Shown here: positions 43,927-52,502 of the stretch, piece by piece | Layout: each line of letters starts with the position of its first letter | Numbering within the stretch: the first letter of the stretch is position 1 | Source of the DNA: Rhodococcus triatomae | Lineage (GTDB): Bacteria; Actinomycetota; Actinomycetes; Mycobacteriales; Mycobacteriaceae | Length of the DNA: 64,000 nucleotides | Assembly (NCBI RefSeq): GCF_014217785.1 | Contig: NZ_CP048814.1 | Location: forward strand, 2,728,001 to 2,792,000 | Reading direction: 5' to 3' | Position numbers and translations under genes: made by a program | Notes under the pieces: model-generated | The model's input: only the letters and a program-made list of their open reading frames with translations | Database searches by the model: none | What the model was told of the DNA's origin: nothing

Positions 43927-44870
43927 CGGAGTGTCTCCTGTCCGTGGGGTTCGGTGGGTTCGTGTTCGGTGAGTGGCCGGCCGGTGAGTGCGAGGAAGGC
44001 GTCGTCGAGCGTGGCCCGCTGCAGACGGGTCTCGGTGGCGACGACACCGCCGTGCACGAGGGCGGTGCTGACGGTCTGCAGTAGGTCGCCGCCGCCGGTG
44101 ATCTCGACCCGGTCGCCGTCCACGCGGACGCCGGTGACCTCGGGCAGCCGGTCGAGGACCCGGGTGTCGAACGCCTCCCGGGTCCGGAACGACACCTGCT
44201 GCTCGAACCCTGCCGATCCGACGAGTTCGGTGGGCGTGCCTTCGGCGGCCACGCGTCCCCGGTCGATGATCGTGACACGGTCGCAGAGCCGCTCGACCTC
44301 CTCCATGAGGTGACTGACGAGCAGCACGGCGACACCGTCGGCCCGCAACCTCTCGACGAGGCCCCAGATCTTGCGGCGGGCCTCCGGGTCGAGGCCGGTG
44401 GTCAACTCGTCGAGCAGCACGACGCGTGGGCGCCCGACGAGCGCGAGGGCGATGGAGAGCCGCTGTTGTTGCCCGCCGGAGAGCTTCTCGAACCGGGTGC
44501 CACGTTTCGCCTCGAGCCCGACCGCATCGACGAGCTCGTCCGGGTCGGCCCCGTGGGTGTAGAAGGTGCGGTAGAGGCGAACCAGTTCGTCCACCGTGAG
44601 TGCCGAGTGGAGTGCGCTCGACTGCAACTGCACGCCGAGAACCTCCCGCACCTGCCGACGGTCTCGGTGCGGATCGAGTCCGAGGATCCGGACGCTGCCC
44701 GAGTCGGGGCGGCGCAGCCCCGCGATCATTTCCACCGTCGTCGTCTTGCCCGCGCCGTTCCGGCCGAGCACACCGAGGATCTCGCCCTCCTCGACGTGCA
44801 GGTCGACGTCCTCGACGGCCGGTGTCCCTCGATAGAGCTTGCGCAGCTTCCGCGCTTCCATCGCGTGCAT
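43923..44870 (-). CDS. ABC exporter ATP-binding protein
   Basis: A 315-residue ATPase: Walker A LGRNGAGKTTTVE (about residue 37), signature LSGGQQQRLSIALAL (about 137), Walker B RVVLLDELTTGLDPEA and the switch HLMEEVERL, then a C-terminal extension as in drug-exporter ATPases of the DrrA type. The start at 44870 (MHAMEARK) has GAAGGGA upstream; a second ATG at 44861 is possible. It precedes and overlaps the permease gene. Confidence 0.9.
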   Translation of the reverse strand: MHAMEARKLRKLYRGTPAVEDVDLHVEEGEILGVLGRNGAGKTTTVEMIAGLRRPDSGSVRILGLDPHRDRRQVREVLGVQLQSSALHSALTVDELVRLYRTFYTHGADPDELVDAVGLEAKRGTRFEKLSGGQQQRLSIALALVGRPRVVLLDELTTGLDPEARRKIWGLVERLRADGVAVLLVSHLMEEVERLCDRVTIIDRGRVAAEGTPTELVGSAGFEQQVSFRTREAFDTRVLDRLPEVTGVRVDGDRVEITGGGDLLQTVSTALVHGGVVATETRLQRATLDDAFLALTGRPLTEHEPTEPHGQETLR

Positions 44871-45063
44871 TGCCGTATCCCTTCCACTGCTGTTCGCGGC
44901 GGCTGCCGTTCGCGACGGCCCTGTTCTCCTGTCGACTCCGACGCTAGGGAGCGCGGCCCTCCGACGCAGGTGCCGGAAGTAACGTTCGCCCGCCATGACT
45001 TTCGGCACGGGCGGGGTGCGTCCGCCACCGAATAGACTCGACGGCGATGAGAAGACGGCAGCG

Positions 45064-46179
45064 ATGAGAAGGCTGGGAGCGGACGAATGGTCCGGGCTGC
45101 TGGCCGTACTGGTGTGTGCCGCGGCGGGCGTGCCGGTGCTGGTCGCCGTCGCCCTGGGGGACTCGGTGACGACCGTGCCGCCGTGGCTGTGGGTCGTCGT
45201 GTTCGGCGTGTTCCTCGCGGCGATGGTGATCTGCATGGTCGAGCTGGTCCGCCCGGCCGCGGTCCCGTGGGTGTTCGGAATCCAGGTGGTCGCGGGCCCG
45301 GTGCTGGTTCTCGCCGCGCCGTCCGCCGGACTCACCCCGATCCTGCTCGTGTTCACGGCGGCGGTGAGTGCGTACCTGGTGAGCCGACCGGTGACGGTCG
45401 TTGTCGTCGTACTCAATTCGGCGGTCATCGCCTGGTCGCTGTGGTCGATCACCGATGCGCCCGGCGAGGTGCTGATGGTGACGGCGCTGTACGTGATGAT
45501 CCAGTCGGCGACGGTCCTCGCCGTGGTGGCACAGGAACACGAGGTGCGGCTCCGGCGCGAACTCGCGGTGGCACACACGGAGTTACGGGCCACCAGTGCC
45601 CTGTTGGCGGACTCCTCGCGGGCCGACGAACGTCTGCGTATCGCGCGCGAACTGCACGACCTGATCGGTCATCAGCTCACCGTGCTGGCGCTCGAACTCG
45701 AGGTGGCCTCGCATCGCGCGACGCCGCCGGCTCTCGAACACGTGACACGTGCCCGCGAGGTGGCGCGCGAGTTGCTCGCCGACGTCCGGGAAACTGTGGG
45801 GGAGATGCGGAGCAGTGCACCGGATCTGCGTGAGTCGCTGGCACGGATCGTGGCCGACCTGCCCGGTCTCGACGTCGAACTCACGGTGGACGACGAGGTG
45901 TCGGTGGACGAGGAGCGCTCGGCGGCGCTGGTGCGGTGTGCGCAAGAGGTGGTCACCAACACCCTCCGGCATTCCGGGGCGACTCGACTCCGGGTCGCGG
46001 TGACGGTGGACGGAGACCGCGTGGTGCTCACGGGACACGACAACGGACAGGGCGCCACTCAGGTCACGATCGGCAACGGGTTGCGCGGTATCACCGAGCG
46101 TGCGGAAAGCCTGGGCGGACACGTGGAGTTCACCGCAGACGACGGTTTCCGAGTGGTGGCGTCGGTGCTGGCACGGTGA
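45064..46179 (+). CDS. sensor histidine kinase (HisKA_3 type), paired with ABC exporter
   Basis: About 371 residues: five or six membrane segments in the first half, then RIARELHDLIGHQLTVLALELE with the phospho-acceptor His (about residue 200) and a C-terminal HATPase domain (ALVRCAQEVVTNTLRHSG N box; GNGLRGITERAESLGG). It is divergent from the exporter operon and its stop overlaps the response regulator start (GTGA). It probably senses an envelope signal or the exported compound. The start at ATG 45064 is chosen for length; the ribosome site is weak. Confidence 0.85.
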   Translation: MRRLGADEWSGLLAVLVCAAAGVPVLVAVALGDSVTTVPPWLWVVVFGVFLAAMVICMVELVRPAAVPWVFGIQVVAGPVLVLAAPSAGLTPILLVFTAAVSAYLVSRPVTVVVVVLNSAVIAWSLWSITDAPGEVLMVTALYVMIQSATVLAVVAQEHEVRLRRELAVAHTELRATSALLADSSRADERLRIARELHDLIGHQLTVLALELEVASHRATPPALEHVTRAREVARELLADVRETVGEMRSSAPDLRESLARIVADLPGLDVELTVDDEVSVDEERSAALVRCAQEVVTNTLRHSGATRLRVAVTVDGDRVVLTGHDNGQGATQVTIGNGLRGITERAESLGGHVEFTADDGFRVVASVLAR

Positions 46180-46820
46180 TCTCGGTGTTGCTCGTCGACG
46201 ACCAGACCCTGGTGCGGCAGGGAATTCGCAGCCTGTTGGGCCTCACCGACGATGTCGAGGTGGTGGCCGAGGCGGACGACGGGATGTCCGGTCTGGCCGC
46301 GGTCGCCGAGTATCGCCCCGACGTGGTGCTCCTCGATCTGCGGATGCCGCGGCACGACGGTATCTGGATGCTGGAAGCGTTGCGGGACAGCGACGTCGAC
46401 GTGCCGGTCCTCGTCCTCACCACCTTCGACGACGACGAGCTGGTGTTGCGTGCCATCCGGTCCGGCGCCAAGGGCTATCTCCTCAAGGACGTGACGCTGG
46501 ACCAACTCGTCGGCGGGGTGCGAGCGCTCGCCTCCGGTGGCACGTGGGTGCAGCCCGCGATCACGGATCGGGTGTTGCGGGCTGCCGTGGCAGGCCCGGC
46601 GGCGGACGCCGACGACGTCCGGGTCGAGTCGCTCACCGACCGGGAGACCGAGGTGCTGCGGCTTCTGGCGAGCGGATATTCGAATCGCGAGATCGCCGAC
46701 GTGCTGTTCCTCGCCGAGGGGACGGTGAAGAACCACGTCTCGACCGTGCTGCTCAAGCTCGGTGCCCGTGACCGCACGAACGCGGTGCTCCGGGCGTTGC
46801 AGCAGGGCCTGCTCGGGTGA
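46176..46820 (+). CDS. NarL/LuxR-type response regulator, paired with ABC exporter
   Basis: A 214-residue response regulator. The receiver has VDDQ and the phospho-Asp in DVVLLDLRMPRHDG (about residue 52); the LuxR domain has LTDRETEVLRLLASGYSNREIADVL (about 152-176). The GTG start overlaps the kinase stop by 4 bases. It likely activates the divergent ABC exporter operon in answer to the kinase. Confidence 0.9.
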   Translation: MISVLLVDDQTLVRQGIRSLLGLTDDVEVVAEADDGMSGLAAVAEYRPDVVLLDLRMPRHDGIWMLEALRDSDVDVPVLVLTTFDDDELVLRAIRSGAKGYLLKDVTLDQLVGGVRALASGGTWVQPAITDRVLRAAVAGPAADADDVRVESLTDRETEVLRLLASGYSNREIADVLFLAEGTVKNHVSTVLLKLGARDRTNAVLRALQQGLLG

Positions 46821-46825
46821 GCCGG

Positions 46826-47494
46826 TCAGGGAGCGGTCCACACCATGTCGCGTTGACGGACCCGGTTTCCCCGGTATCGGACACCGGGTACCGCGCGTGG
46901 CTCGCCGTGCGGGACGAAACCGCTGCTCTCGAAGAATCGCACCGCCCCCTCGTTCTCCACGAGGGTCTGTAGGTGGCAGCCGGGTACGCCCAGAGCCTCC
47001 AGCCGGTCCAGCCACCGGCGCATCAGGGCGCCACCGACGCCTCGTCCGCGGGCCTCGGGAACGAGGTCGATGTGTAGGTGCGCGGGCCAACGCGCGTCCT
47101 GGAACTCCCCGGCTGCCGGAATCCGGCGGAGCTTCGCCCACACCATGTCGGCGATACTGCGCGCGAAGAACGCGGCCGGCCGGCGCCGGAACACGAGCCG
47201 ATATCGGCGGATGGCCGCTTCCATCCGTTCGCTCTCGCTCGGGAACCGGGCGCTGTCCGTGCAGCCGGCGAGGTATCCGGCGAGCTCACCGTCGACGACG
47301 GCGACGAACAGCGATTCCGGCTCGAGATCCATGTACGGGGTGAGGTAGACCGCGGCCTCGGACTCGGTGTGCCCCCACAGGGTGCCCGAGGGGGAGCCTT
47401 CTCCGGCCCGCTCGAACAGGGCGAGCAGCTCGGGCCGGTCCGTGTCGATGAAGGTGCGGACGACGACGTCGCGATCGGGTGTTCGTTCGCTCAT
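46826..47494 (-). CDS. GNAT-family acetyltransferase
   Basis: A 222-residue protein with the GNAT acetyl-CoA motif A, IDLVPEARGRGVGGALMRRWL (about residues 142-162), and a motif B segment CHLQTLVENEGAVRFFESSGF. The acetyl acceptor is unknown; relatives acetylate small amines, antibiotics or protein N-termini. The gene converges on the response regulator with a 5-bp gap and starts 22 bp after the membrane-protein gene behind it. Confidence 0.85.
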   Translation of the reverse strand: MSERTPDRDVVVRTFIDTDRPELLALFERAGEGSPSGTLWGHTESEAAVYLTPYMDLEPESLFVAVVDGELAGYLAGCTDSARFPSESERMEAAIRRYRLVFRRRPAAFFARSIADMVWAKLRRIPAAGEFQDARWPAHLHIDLVPEARGRGVGGALMRRWLDRLEALGVPGCHLQTLVENEGAVRFFESSGFVPHGEPRAVPGVRYRGNRVRQRDMVWTAP

Positions 47495-47506
47495 GGGAAC
47501 AGTTCA

Positions 47507-48616
47507 TCACGGGTGCGGGGTCTCGCGTGGTAGCGATTCCCGGGCACCGGCCTCGTCCGCCGCGAGTTCCTCACTGCGCACGGTGATCCGGTGCGAGATC
47601 ACCGCCATCGTGAACAATCCGATCGCCACGTAGGTGAGGGCACCGAACCCCTCGGTCGCGAAGTCCACCAGCGCGTTGAGTGCGGTGAAGATCAGAGCCG
47701 CCAGCCGCAGCAGTCGCAACGGCCACAGGGGCCCGTCGCGGCGTAGCCGGAGCATCGCCGGGAGTGCGAGTGACAGTGTCACTGCGGCGCTGACGAAGAG
47801 GATGCCGCCGGAAATACCCATCCGATCGATCTGGAGCGAGGTGTCGTCGGTATCGACGTCCAGCCCACCCGCGACGAGTTGGACGATCCCGCCGATCACC
47901 CCGAGAAGTGCGGACACGACGAGTAGCCATCCCATGACGGGCACCCAGCGCGGGCTCTTGAGGAACGAGGGAACCAGCCGGGGTACGAGCCGGCTCGCCG
48001 CGTAGAGCCTGTCGTCGCGGTGGCCTGCCGCGTCGATCATCAGAGTCACCCCGGCGAGGGCAGAGGCATCCGCGCCGAGCCGCTGACCCCGCTCGATGAT
48101 GCGCAGTGCGAGGGCTCGGCGATGAGGAGGCAGGCCGTGGACCACCCCGTCGGCGGCGATCGCTGCGGCGTTCGCGAGACACTCGTCCGCCGTCGGCGCC
48201 CGGAAGTCTCGCACCACGCGGTTGATCACCAGAAGGAGTACGACCAGCACGTACATGATCTCCGCGGCCGGTCCGTAGAAGTAGTCGTTGTCGCGGGTGA
48301 CGAATTTGCCGACCTCGTCGAGGAAGAGTCCGAAGCCGATGCCGCCGACCACCACGGTGGTCACCCGGGTCCCGAAGCCGAGGAACAGCCACCCGATGAG
48401 CAGAGCCGCCATCATCGCCGCTCCGCCGTAGAGGGCGTGGGCGATGTGCAGTGTCCCGCCACCGATCTGGGGGTAGTCGGTCAGTGCCAGGTACAGGCGC
48501 GTGATCAGGATGGTGGCGATGGCGACGACGAGGAACGACTCGGCCGCGGAACTGCCGTAGACGTTGCGCAACAGTCGGGTTCGACGGCCGGTTGCCGTGG
48601 TGGCGTCCTCGGTCAC
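47507..48616 (-). CDS. polytopic membrane protein, unknown (first of pair)
   Basis: A 369-residue protein with about eight hydrophobic segments and a central soluble part (DECLANAAAIAADGVVHGLPPHRRALALRIIERGQRLGAD). The segment GGIGFGLFLDEVGKFVTRDNDYFYGP suggests conserved charged residues in a membrane loop. The GTG start overlaps the stop of the next gene upstream by 4 bases, so the two are translated as a pair. Family and function were not recognised. Confidence 0.65.
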   Translation of the reverse strand: MTEDATTATGRRTRLLRNVYGSSAAESFLVVAIATILITRLYLALTDYPQIGGGTLHIAHALYGGAAMMAALLIGWLFLGFGTRVTTVVVGGIGFGLFLDEVGKFVTRDNDYFYGPAAEIMYVLVVLLLVINRVVRDFRAPTADECLANAAAIAADGVVHGLPPHRRALALRIIERGQRLGADASALAGVTLMIDAAGHRDDRLYAASRLVPRLVPSFLKSPRWVPVMGWLLVVSALLGVIGGIVQLVAGGLDVDTDDTSLQIDRMGISGGILFVSAAVTLSLALPAMLRLRRDGPLWPLRLLRLAALIFTALNALVDFATEGFGALTYVAIGLFTMAVISHRITVRSEELAADEAGARESLPRETPHP

Positions 48617-49548
48617 GATTGCCTCGTTCCGCTCTGTTCCGCTGCCGGCCGGTCGGATCCGGTGCGGATGTGTGGTGCCTGCTCCTGGACGTAGAGGGCC
48701 GCGACGGCGACGACGGTGAGTGCCGTGACGTTGACCGCGGTGTTCGAGTCCCCGCCCAGCTCGCGCGCGATCTCGTCGGCGGTGGTGCTCACCAGCACCA
48801 GGCACAGCACCGCGACGACGGCACTGACCGTCATCGTGACCACGCCGCCGTCGACGACGACGTCCCTGTCCTTCCGGAGGGTGTGGAGGACGAGGTGGTG
48901 GATGGGGACGAGTGCGAGGAGGCCGGCGATGACGTACACGAAGCCACCTCGGGTCAGGAACCATCCGTATTCGTGGTCGGCGGTCACCGCGGCGGGGTCC
49001 GGGGTGGAGGGCGGCAGGATCCCGTGACTGACGATGAGCCAGGCGACCACCGAGAGCACCACCGTGATCGCCCAGCGCAGGTAGCTCTCGAGGATGTAGG
49101 CGACGCTGCGATACCGCCGCAGTTTCGGGACCATCGGCGCGATCAGCAGGCTCGGTGCGAACCAGGAGGCGAGCGCGATTCCCACCCAGGCGCTCTCGCT
49201 GAGCCCCAGGGTCCGGCCCGAGGTGAGGGCCGCGACCGAGAACGCGGTCGCGGGGAGAACACACAGGACGACCGCGGTGGCCCAGTAGCCGACGAGGTGG
49301 CGGGTCGTGATCGCGGGCTCGCCCGCCGGCGTGTGGGACCCGGTCGCGCGGAGGACGGCGAATGCGGCGAGCGGCAGCAGGAACGCGCACCAGATCTCCA
49401 CGAGATCCCAGACGGTGGCATGACCGGTCGGCTGTGGCAGCGACGACATGCCGAGATAGAGGACGAACCCGACCGCGGGAACGAGCAGAACGCGCGCGCG
49501 GCGTCGGGTGAGCGAGGCTGCCTTCAACCGGGTCTCCTCGGTATTCAT
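48613..49548 (-). CDS. polytopic membrane protein, unknown (second of pair)
   Basis: A 311-residue protein with about seven hydrophobic segments, starting MNTEETRLKAASLTRRRARVLL. No recognisable domain motif. Its stop overlaps the GTG of the following membrane protein gene, so the two probably work together or form a complex. The divergent TetR gene at 49717 could control it; the shared gap contains repeats of CGGATCCC. Confidence 0.6.
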   Translation of the reverse strand: MNTEETRLKAASLTRRRARVLLVPAVGFVLYLGMSSLPQPTGHATVWDLVEIWCAFLLPLAAFAVLRATGSHTPAGEPAITTRHLVGYWATAVVLCVLPATAFSVAALTSGRTLGLSESAWVGIALASWFAPSLLIAPMVPKLRRYRSVAYILESYLRWAITVVLSVVAWLIVSHGILPPSTPDPAAVTADHEYGWFLTRGGFVYVIAGLLALVPIHHLVLHTLRKDRDVVVDGGVVTMTVSAVVAVLCLVLVSTTADEIARELGGDSNTAVNVTALTVVAVAALYVQEQAPHIRTGSDRPAAEQSGTRQS

Positions 49549-49601
49549 GTCCCGAGTAGCTGCTGGAAGGGACGCTACCCGGACGAGATCGGTGGCGGAC
49601 C

Positions 49602-49650
49602 CACTTCAGCGGATCCCCGACGCGGCGGATCCCCTGAAGTGCCGGATCCC
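49602..49650. promoter_or_regulatory. inverted CACTTCAG/CTGAAGTG with CGGATCCC repeats
   Basis: CACTTCAG (49602-49609) and CTGAAGTG (49634-49641) are a perfect inverted pair. CGGATCCC occurs three times between 49610 and 49650, twice followed by TGAAG. The cluster lies between the membrane-protein operon and the TetR gene, so it is a candidate operator region for both. Confidence 0.5.
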
Positions 49651-49703
49651 TGAAGCGCCGGGTACCGGAACAGCCGGATACCGGAGGACAGGGGGAACTG
49701 ACG

Positions 49704-49710
49704 TATAAAT
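49704..49710 (+). promoter_or_regulatory. -10 box TATAAAT just before the TetR start (leaderless)
   Basis: TATAAAT ends 6 bases before the ATG at 49717 and no ribosome site is present. Transcription would therefore begin at or next to the start codon, giving a leaderless mRNA, which is common in actinomycetes. Confidence 0.6.
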
Positions 49711-49716
49711 AGGTCC

Positions 49717-50412
49717 ATGTCCGGATCCGCAGCCGACACCCCGCGGGAGGAATCGCCTCCGTCGATGGCGAGTGCCGATCTACTCCGCGCTCTCCCGGTC
49801 ACTCGCCGTGGCCTGCGTACCCGCTCGGCCCTCGTGGCCGCCGCGCGGACGGTGTTCGAGCGCTCGGGGTACCTCGATGCGCGGCTGGCGGACATCACGC
49901 AGGAAGCGAAGTGCTCCTCCGGAACCTTCTACACGTACTTCGCGAGTAAGGAAGAGATCTTCGCGGCGGTGCTCGAGGTCGCGCAGGAGGACATGCTGCA
50001 TCCCGGGATGGCGCACGTGGACGCCGACGACGACGCGGTCGCCGTCATCGAGGCCAGCAATCGGGCGTACTTCGCGGCCTACGAGCGCAACGCCCGGCTC
50101 ATGGCGCTGCTCGAACAGGTGGCGAACATCGACCCCGGGTTCCGGAAGCTGCGTCAGGAACGTGCCGACGCGTTCGTCCGCCGCAATGCGCGGAGCATCG
50201 CCGACTTGCAGGCCAGGGGTGTCGCCGACACCGGGGTCGACCCGCTGCTGGCATCCAGTGCCCTCTCCGGCATGATCAGCCGGCTCGCGTTCTCGTACTT
50301 CGTCGTGGCGCCGAGTGTGGCCCCGGGCGAGACCACCGTGTCCCTCGACGATCTCGTCCGCACCGCCACTCGCCTGTGGGCGAATGCTCTGCGGCTTCCC
50401 ATGGACGACTGA
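49717..50412 (+). CDS. TetR-family regulator
   Basis: A 231-residue regulator. After an extended N-terminal arm (about 25 residues) the helix-turn-helix runs to about residue 80 (DITQEAKCSSGTFYTYFASKEEIF). The C-terminal domain is typical of the larger TetR group that senses hydrophobic ligands. Transcription is probably leaderless (TATAAAT just upstream). The phosphotriesterase-like gene follows 73 bp later and may be its target. Confidence 0.85.
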   Translation: MSGSAADTPREESPPSMASADLLRALPVTRRGLRTRSALVAAARTVFERSGYLDARLADITQEAKCSSGTFYTYFASKEEIFAAVLEVAQEDMLHPGMAHVDADDDAVAVIEASNRAYFAAYERNARLMALLEQVANIDPGFRKLRQERADAFVRRNARSIADLQARGVADTGVDPLLASSALSGMISRLAFSYFVVAPSVAPGETTVSLDDLVRTATRLWANALRLPMDD

Positions 50413-50485
50413 CCTCCGGCAGTTCTGCCCGGCACCCATCGTCGAGTCGCGGACAGAGTCGGTGTCGATGTGCGACCGTAGCCGA

Positions 50486-51469
50486 ATGTCGCAGATCCAC
50501 ACCGTCCGTGGCCCGATCGACACGAGCGAACTCGGACGCACGTACATGCACGAGCACGTCTTCGTTCTCACTCCGGACGTGCAGCAGAACTACCCCGACG
50601 AGTGGGGCGACGAGGACGAGCGGGTCGCGGACGCGGTCACGAAGCTGAAGGCGCTGGCCGCGCAGGGGGTCCGCACGATCGTCGATCCGACGGTGATCGG
50701 TCTGGGACGCTACATTCCGCGGATCCAGCGCATCGCCGAACAGGTGCCGGAACTGAACATCGTGGTGGCCACCGGCTGTTACACGTATACCGACGTGCCG
50801 TTCTTCTTCCACTACCGTGGGCCGGCCCTCGACGAGATCGCCGGGGTGTCTCTTCCCGATCCGATGGTCGACATGTTCGTCGGGGACATCGAGGAGGGCA
50901 TCACGGGCACCGGTGTCCGCGCCGGCCTGCTCAAGTGTGCGATCGACAGCGAGGGCCTCACCCCCGGTGTCGAGCGGGTCATGCGGGCGGTGGCAGGTGC
51001 CCACCGCGTGACCGGGACGCCGATCACCGTGCACACCCACCCGGGCAGCAGGTCCGGGCTCGAGGTCGCCCGGGTGATGTGCGAGCAGGAGGGCGTGGAG
51101 CCGAGCCGAATCGTGCTGGGACACAGCGGCGACACCACGGATGTCGAGCACCTCACGGAACTGGCCGAGGCCGGATTCGTTCTCGGAATGGATCGATTCG
51201 GTATCAACATCGAGACCACCTTCGAGGCTCGCGCGGACACGCTGATCGAGATGGTCCGCCGTGGATACGCCGATCGGATGGTGCTCTCCCAGGACGCGTC
51301 GTGCTTCATCGACTGGATCGACCCGAACGTCAAGGCGATGCTCACGCAATGGAACTACCTGCACATCGAGAACGACGTGCTGCCGTACCTGCGGGAGCAC
51401 GGGGTCTCCGAGGAACAGATCACCACGATGCTCGTCGATGTCCCGCGGCGCTACTTCGAGGCGCGGTGA
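50486..51469 (+). CDS. php: phosphotriesterase-like lactonase (Php)
   Basis: A 327-residue amidohydrolase-superfamily enzyme closely resembling M. tuberculosis Rv0230c. Metal ligands are the HxH of YMHEHVF (about residue 22), the carbamylated lysine in GLLKCAIDSE (about 151), HTHPGSRSG, GHSGDTTDVE and the Asp of LSQDASCF. These enzymes hydrolyse lactones (quorum-sensing homoserine lactones) and weakly organophosphates. ATG 50486 (MSQIHTVRGPIDTSELG) is the family start; an ATG six codons upstream has no better ribosome site. Confidence 0.9.
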   Translation: MSQIHTVRGPIDTSELGRTYMHEHVFVLTPDVQQNYPDEWGDEDERVADAVTKLKALAAQGVRTIVDPTVIGLGRYIPRIQRIAEQVPELNIVVATGCYTYTDVPFFFHYRGPALDEIAGVSLPDPMVDMFVGDIEEGITGTGVRAGLLKCAIDSEGLTPGVERVMRAVAGAHRVTGTPITVHTHPGSRSGLEVARVMCEQEGVEPSRIVLGHSGDTTDVEHLTELAEAGFVLGMDRFGINIETTFEARADTLIEMVRRGYADRMVLSQDASCFIDWIDPNVKAMLTQWNYLHIENDVLPYLREHGVSEEQITTMLVDVPRRYFEAR

Positions 51470-51482
51470 CAGGTCGTCGGCT

Positions 51483-52412
51483 CTACCCGTCGTCCTCCGC
51501 CGCGACGTGATCGAGGATGATCTGCTTCGAGGCGGCCCAGGCCGGTGAGGTGACGTCACCGAACTCCCCGTGCCCGACACCGTCGAGGGTGTGCAACTGC
51601 GCCGGATCGCCGGCGGTGGTCGCCGCGGCGACATAGTTGCGGGACTGCGCCGGATCGACGGTCTGGTCCGCGGTTCCGTGGACGGCGGTGACCGGCAATC
51701 CGACCGGGAGGTGTTCGATCGGGGACGCGATCCGGTAGCGGTCCGGATATTGATCGGGGGTACCGCCGAGAAGCCCCTGGACGAACATGTCGTGTCCGGC
51801 GGTGGCAGCGAGGCCCAGGTCGAACACTCCCGCCATGATGGTGGCGCTACGTGGCACGATGCTCGGCTGTTCGCCGGGGGATCCCGGGGGCAGCGTGTGC
51901 CGTCCGGCGATCCAGGCCGCGAGATGGCCACCCGCGGAGTGCCCCGCGAGGTGCACGTCGTCCAGGTCGAGGCGTCCACCGGCTTCGTCCTGGACGACGG
52001 TACCGAGCGCCTCGGTGGCGTCGTCGGCGTCGGCGAGCGTGGTGGGCCATCCTCCGGTGCCCTCGACACGGCGGTACTCGATGTTCCACACCGCGATTCC
52101 CTCGTCCGTCAGCGACTGGGACAGCGGCTCGAAGTAGGAGAGATCGTGATCCTCGAGCCACCCGCCGCCGTGCACCATCACGACCACCGGGTGCGGGCCC
52201 TCACCGTCGGGGAGGTGCAGGATTCCGTAGTTGTCCGGATCGTCCCCGTAGGCGATGCGCGAGGTGCCGCCCGACGTGGCCGGGGGAGTGGTGGTGTCCT
52301 CGGTCGCGGCGGCGGGTTCGTCGCCGGAGCCGCAAGCGGCCGTGACCGTCGCGGCCGTCAGCGCGGCGAGCGCGGTGAGGACAAGCCTCGGGGACGAGTG
52401 TGCCAATCTCAT
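51483..52412 (-). CDS. alpha/beta hydrolase lipoprotein (esterase)
   Basis: A 309-residue protein: signal peptide with lipobox VTAAC (Cys about residue 27), an acidic Thr-rich linker, then a hormone-sensitive-lipase-like hydrolase with VVMVHGGGWLEDHD (oxyanion loop, about 80), LAGHSAGGHLAAW (nucleophile, about 160), VHGTADQTVD (Asp) and VGHGEFGD (His, near the end). It would hydrolyse small esters or peptidoglycan esters outside the membrane. The ATG at 52412 has GGAGG upstream; an in-frame GTG at 52436 is less likely. Confidence 0.85.
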   Translation of the reverse strand: MRLAHSSPRLVLTALAALTAATVTAACGSGDEPAAATEDTTTPPATSGGTSRIAYGDDPDNYGILHLPDGEGPHPVVVMVHGGGWLEDHDLSYFEPLSQSLTDEGIAVWNIEYRRVEGTGGWPTTLADADDATEALGTVVQDEAGGRLDLDDVHLAGHSAGGHLAAWIAGRHTLPPGSPGEQPSIVPRSATIMAGVFDLGLAATAGHDMFVQGLLGGTPDQYPDRYRIASPIEHLPVGLPVTAVHGTADQTVDPAQSRNYVAAATTAGDPAQLHTLDGVGHGEFGDVTSPAWAASKQIILDHVAAEDDG

Positions 52413-52463
52413 GAAGCCCCTCCGTGTCGGTGTCAACTCTCGCCCATCGCATCACGGCGTGCC

Positions 52464-52487
52464 TGTCCGAAGCGGCCACTTCGGACA
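52464..52487. promoter_or_regulatory. perfect 9-bp palindrome before the deacetylase operon
   Basis: TGTCCGAAG (52464-52472) and CTTCGGACA (52479-52487) are exact inverted copies with a 6-base spacer, 15 bp before the deacetylase GTG. A -10-like TAGGGT follows at 52491-52496, so it looks like an operator overlapping a leaderless promoter. It lies between this operon and the divergent esterase. Confidence 0.5.
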
Positions 52488-52502
52488 ATTAGGGTATCGG
52501 CC

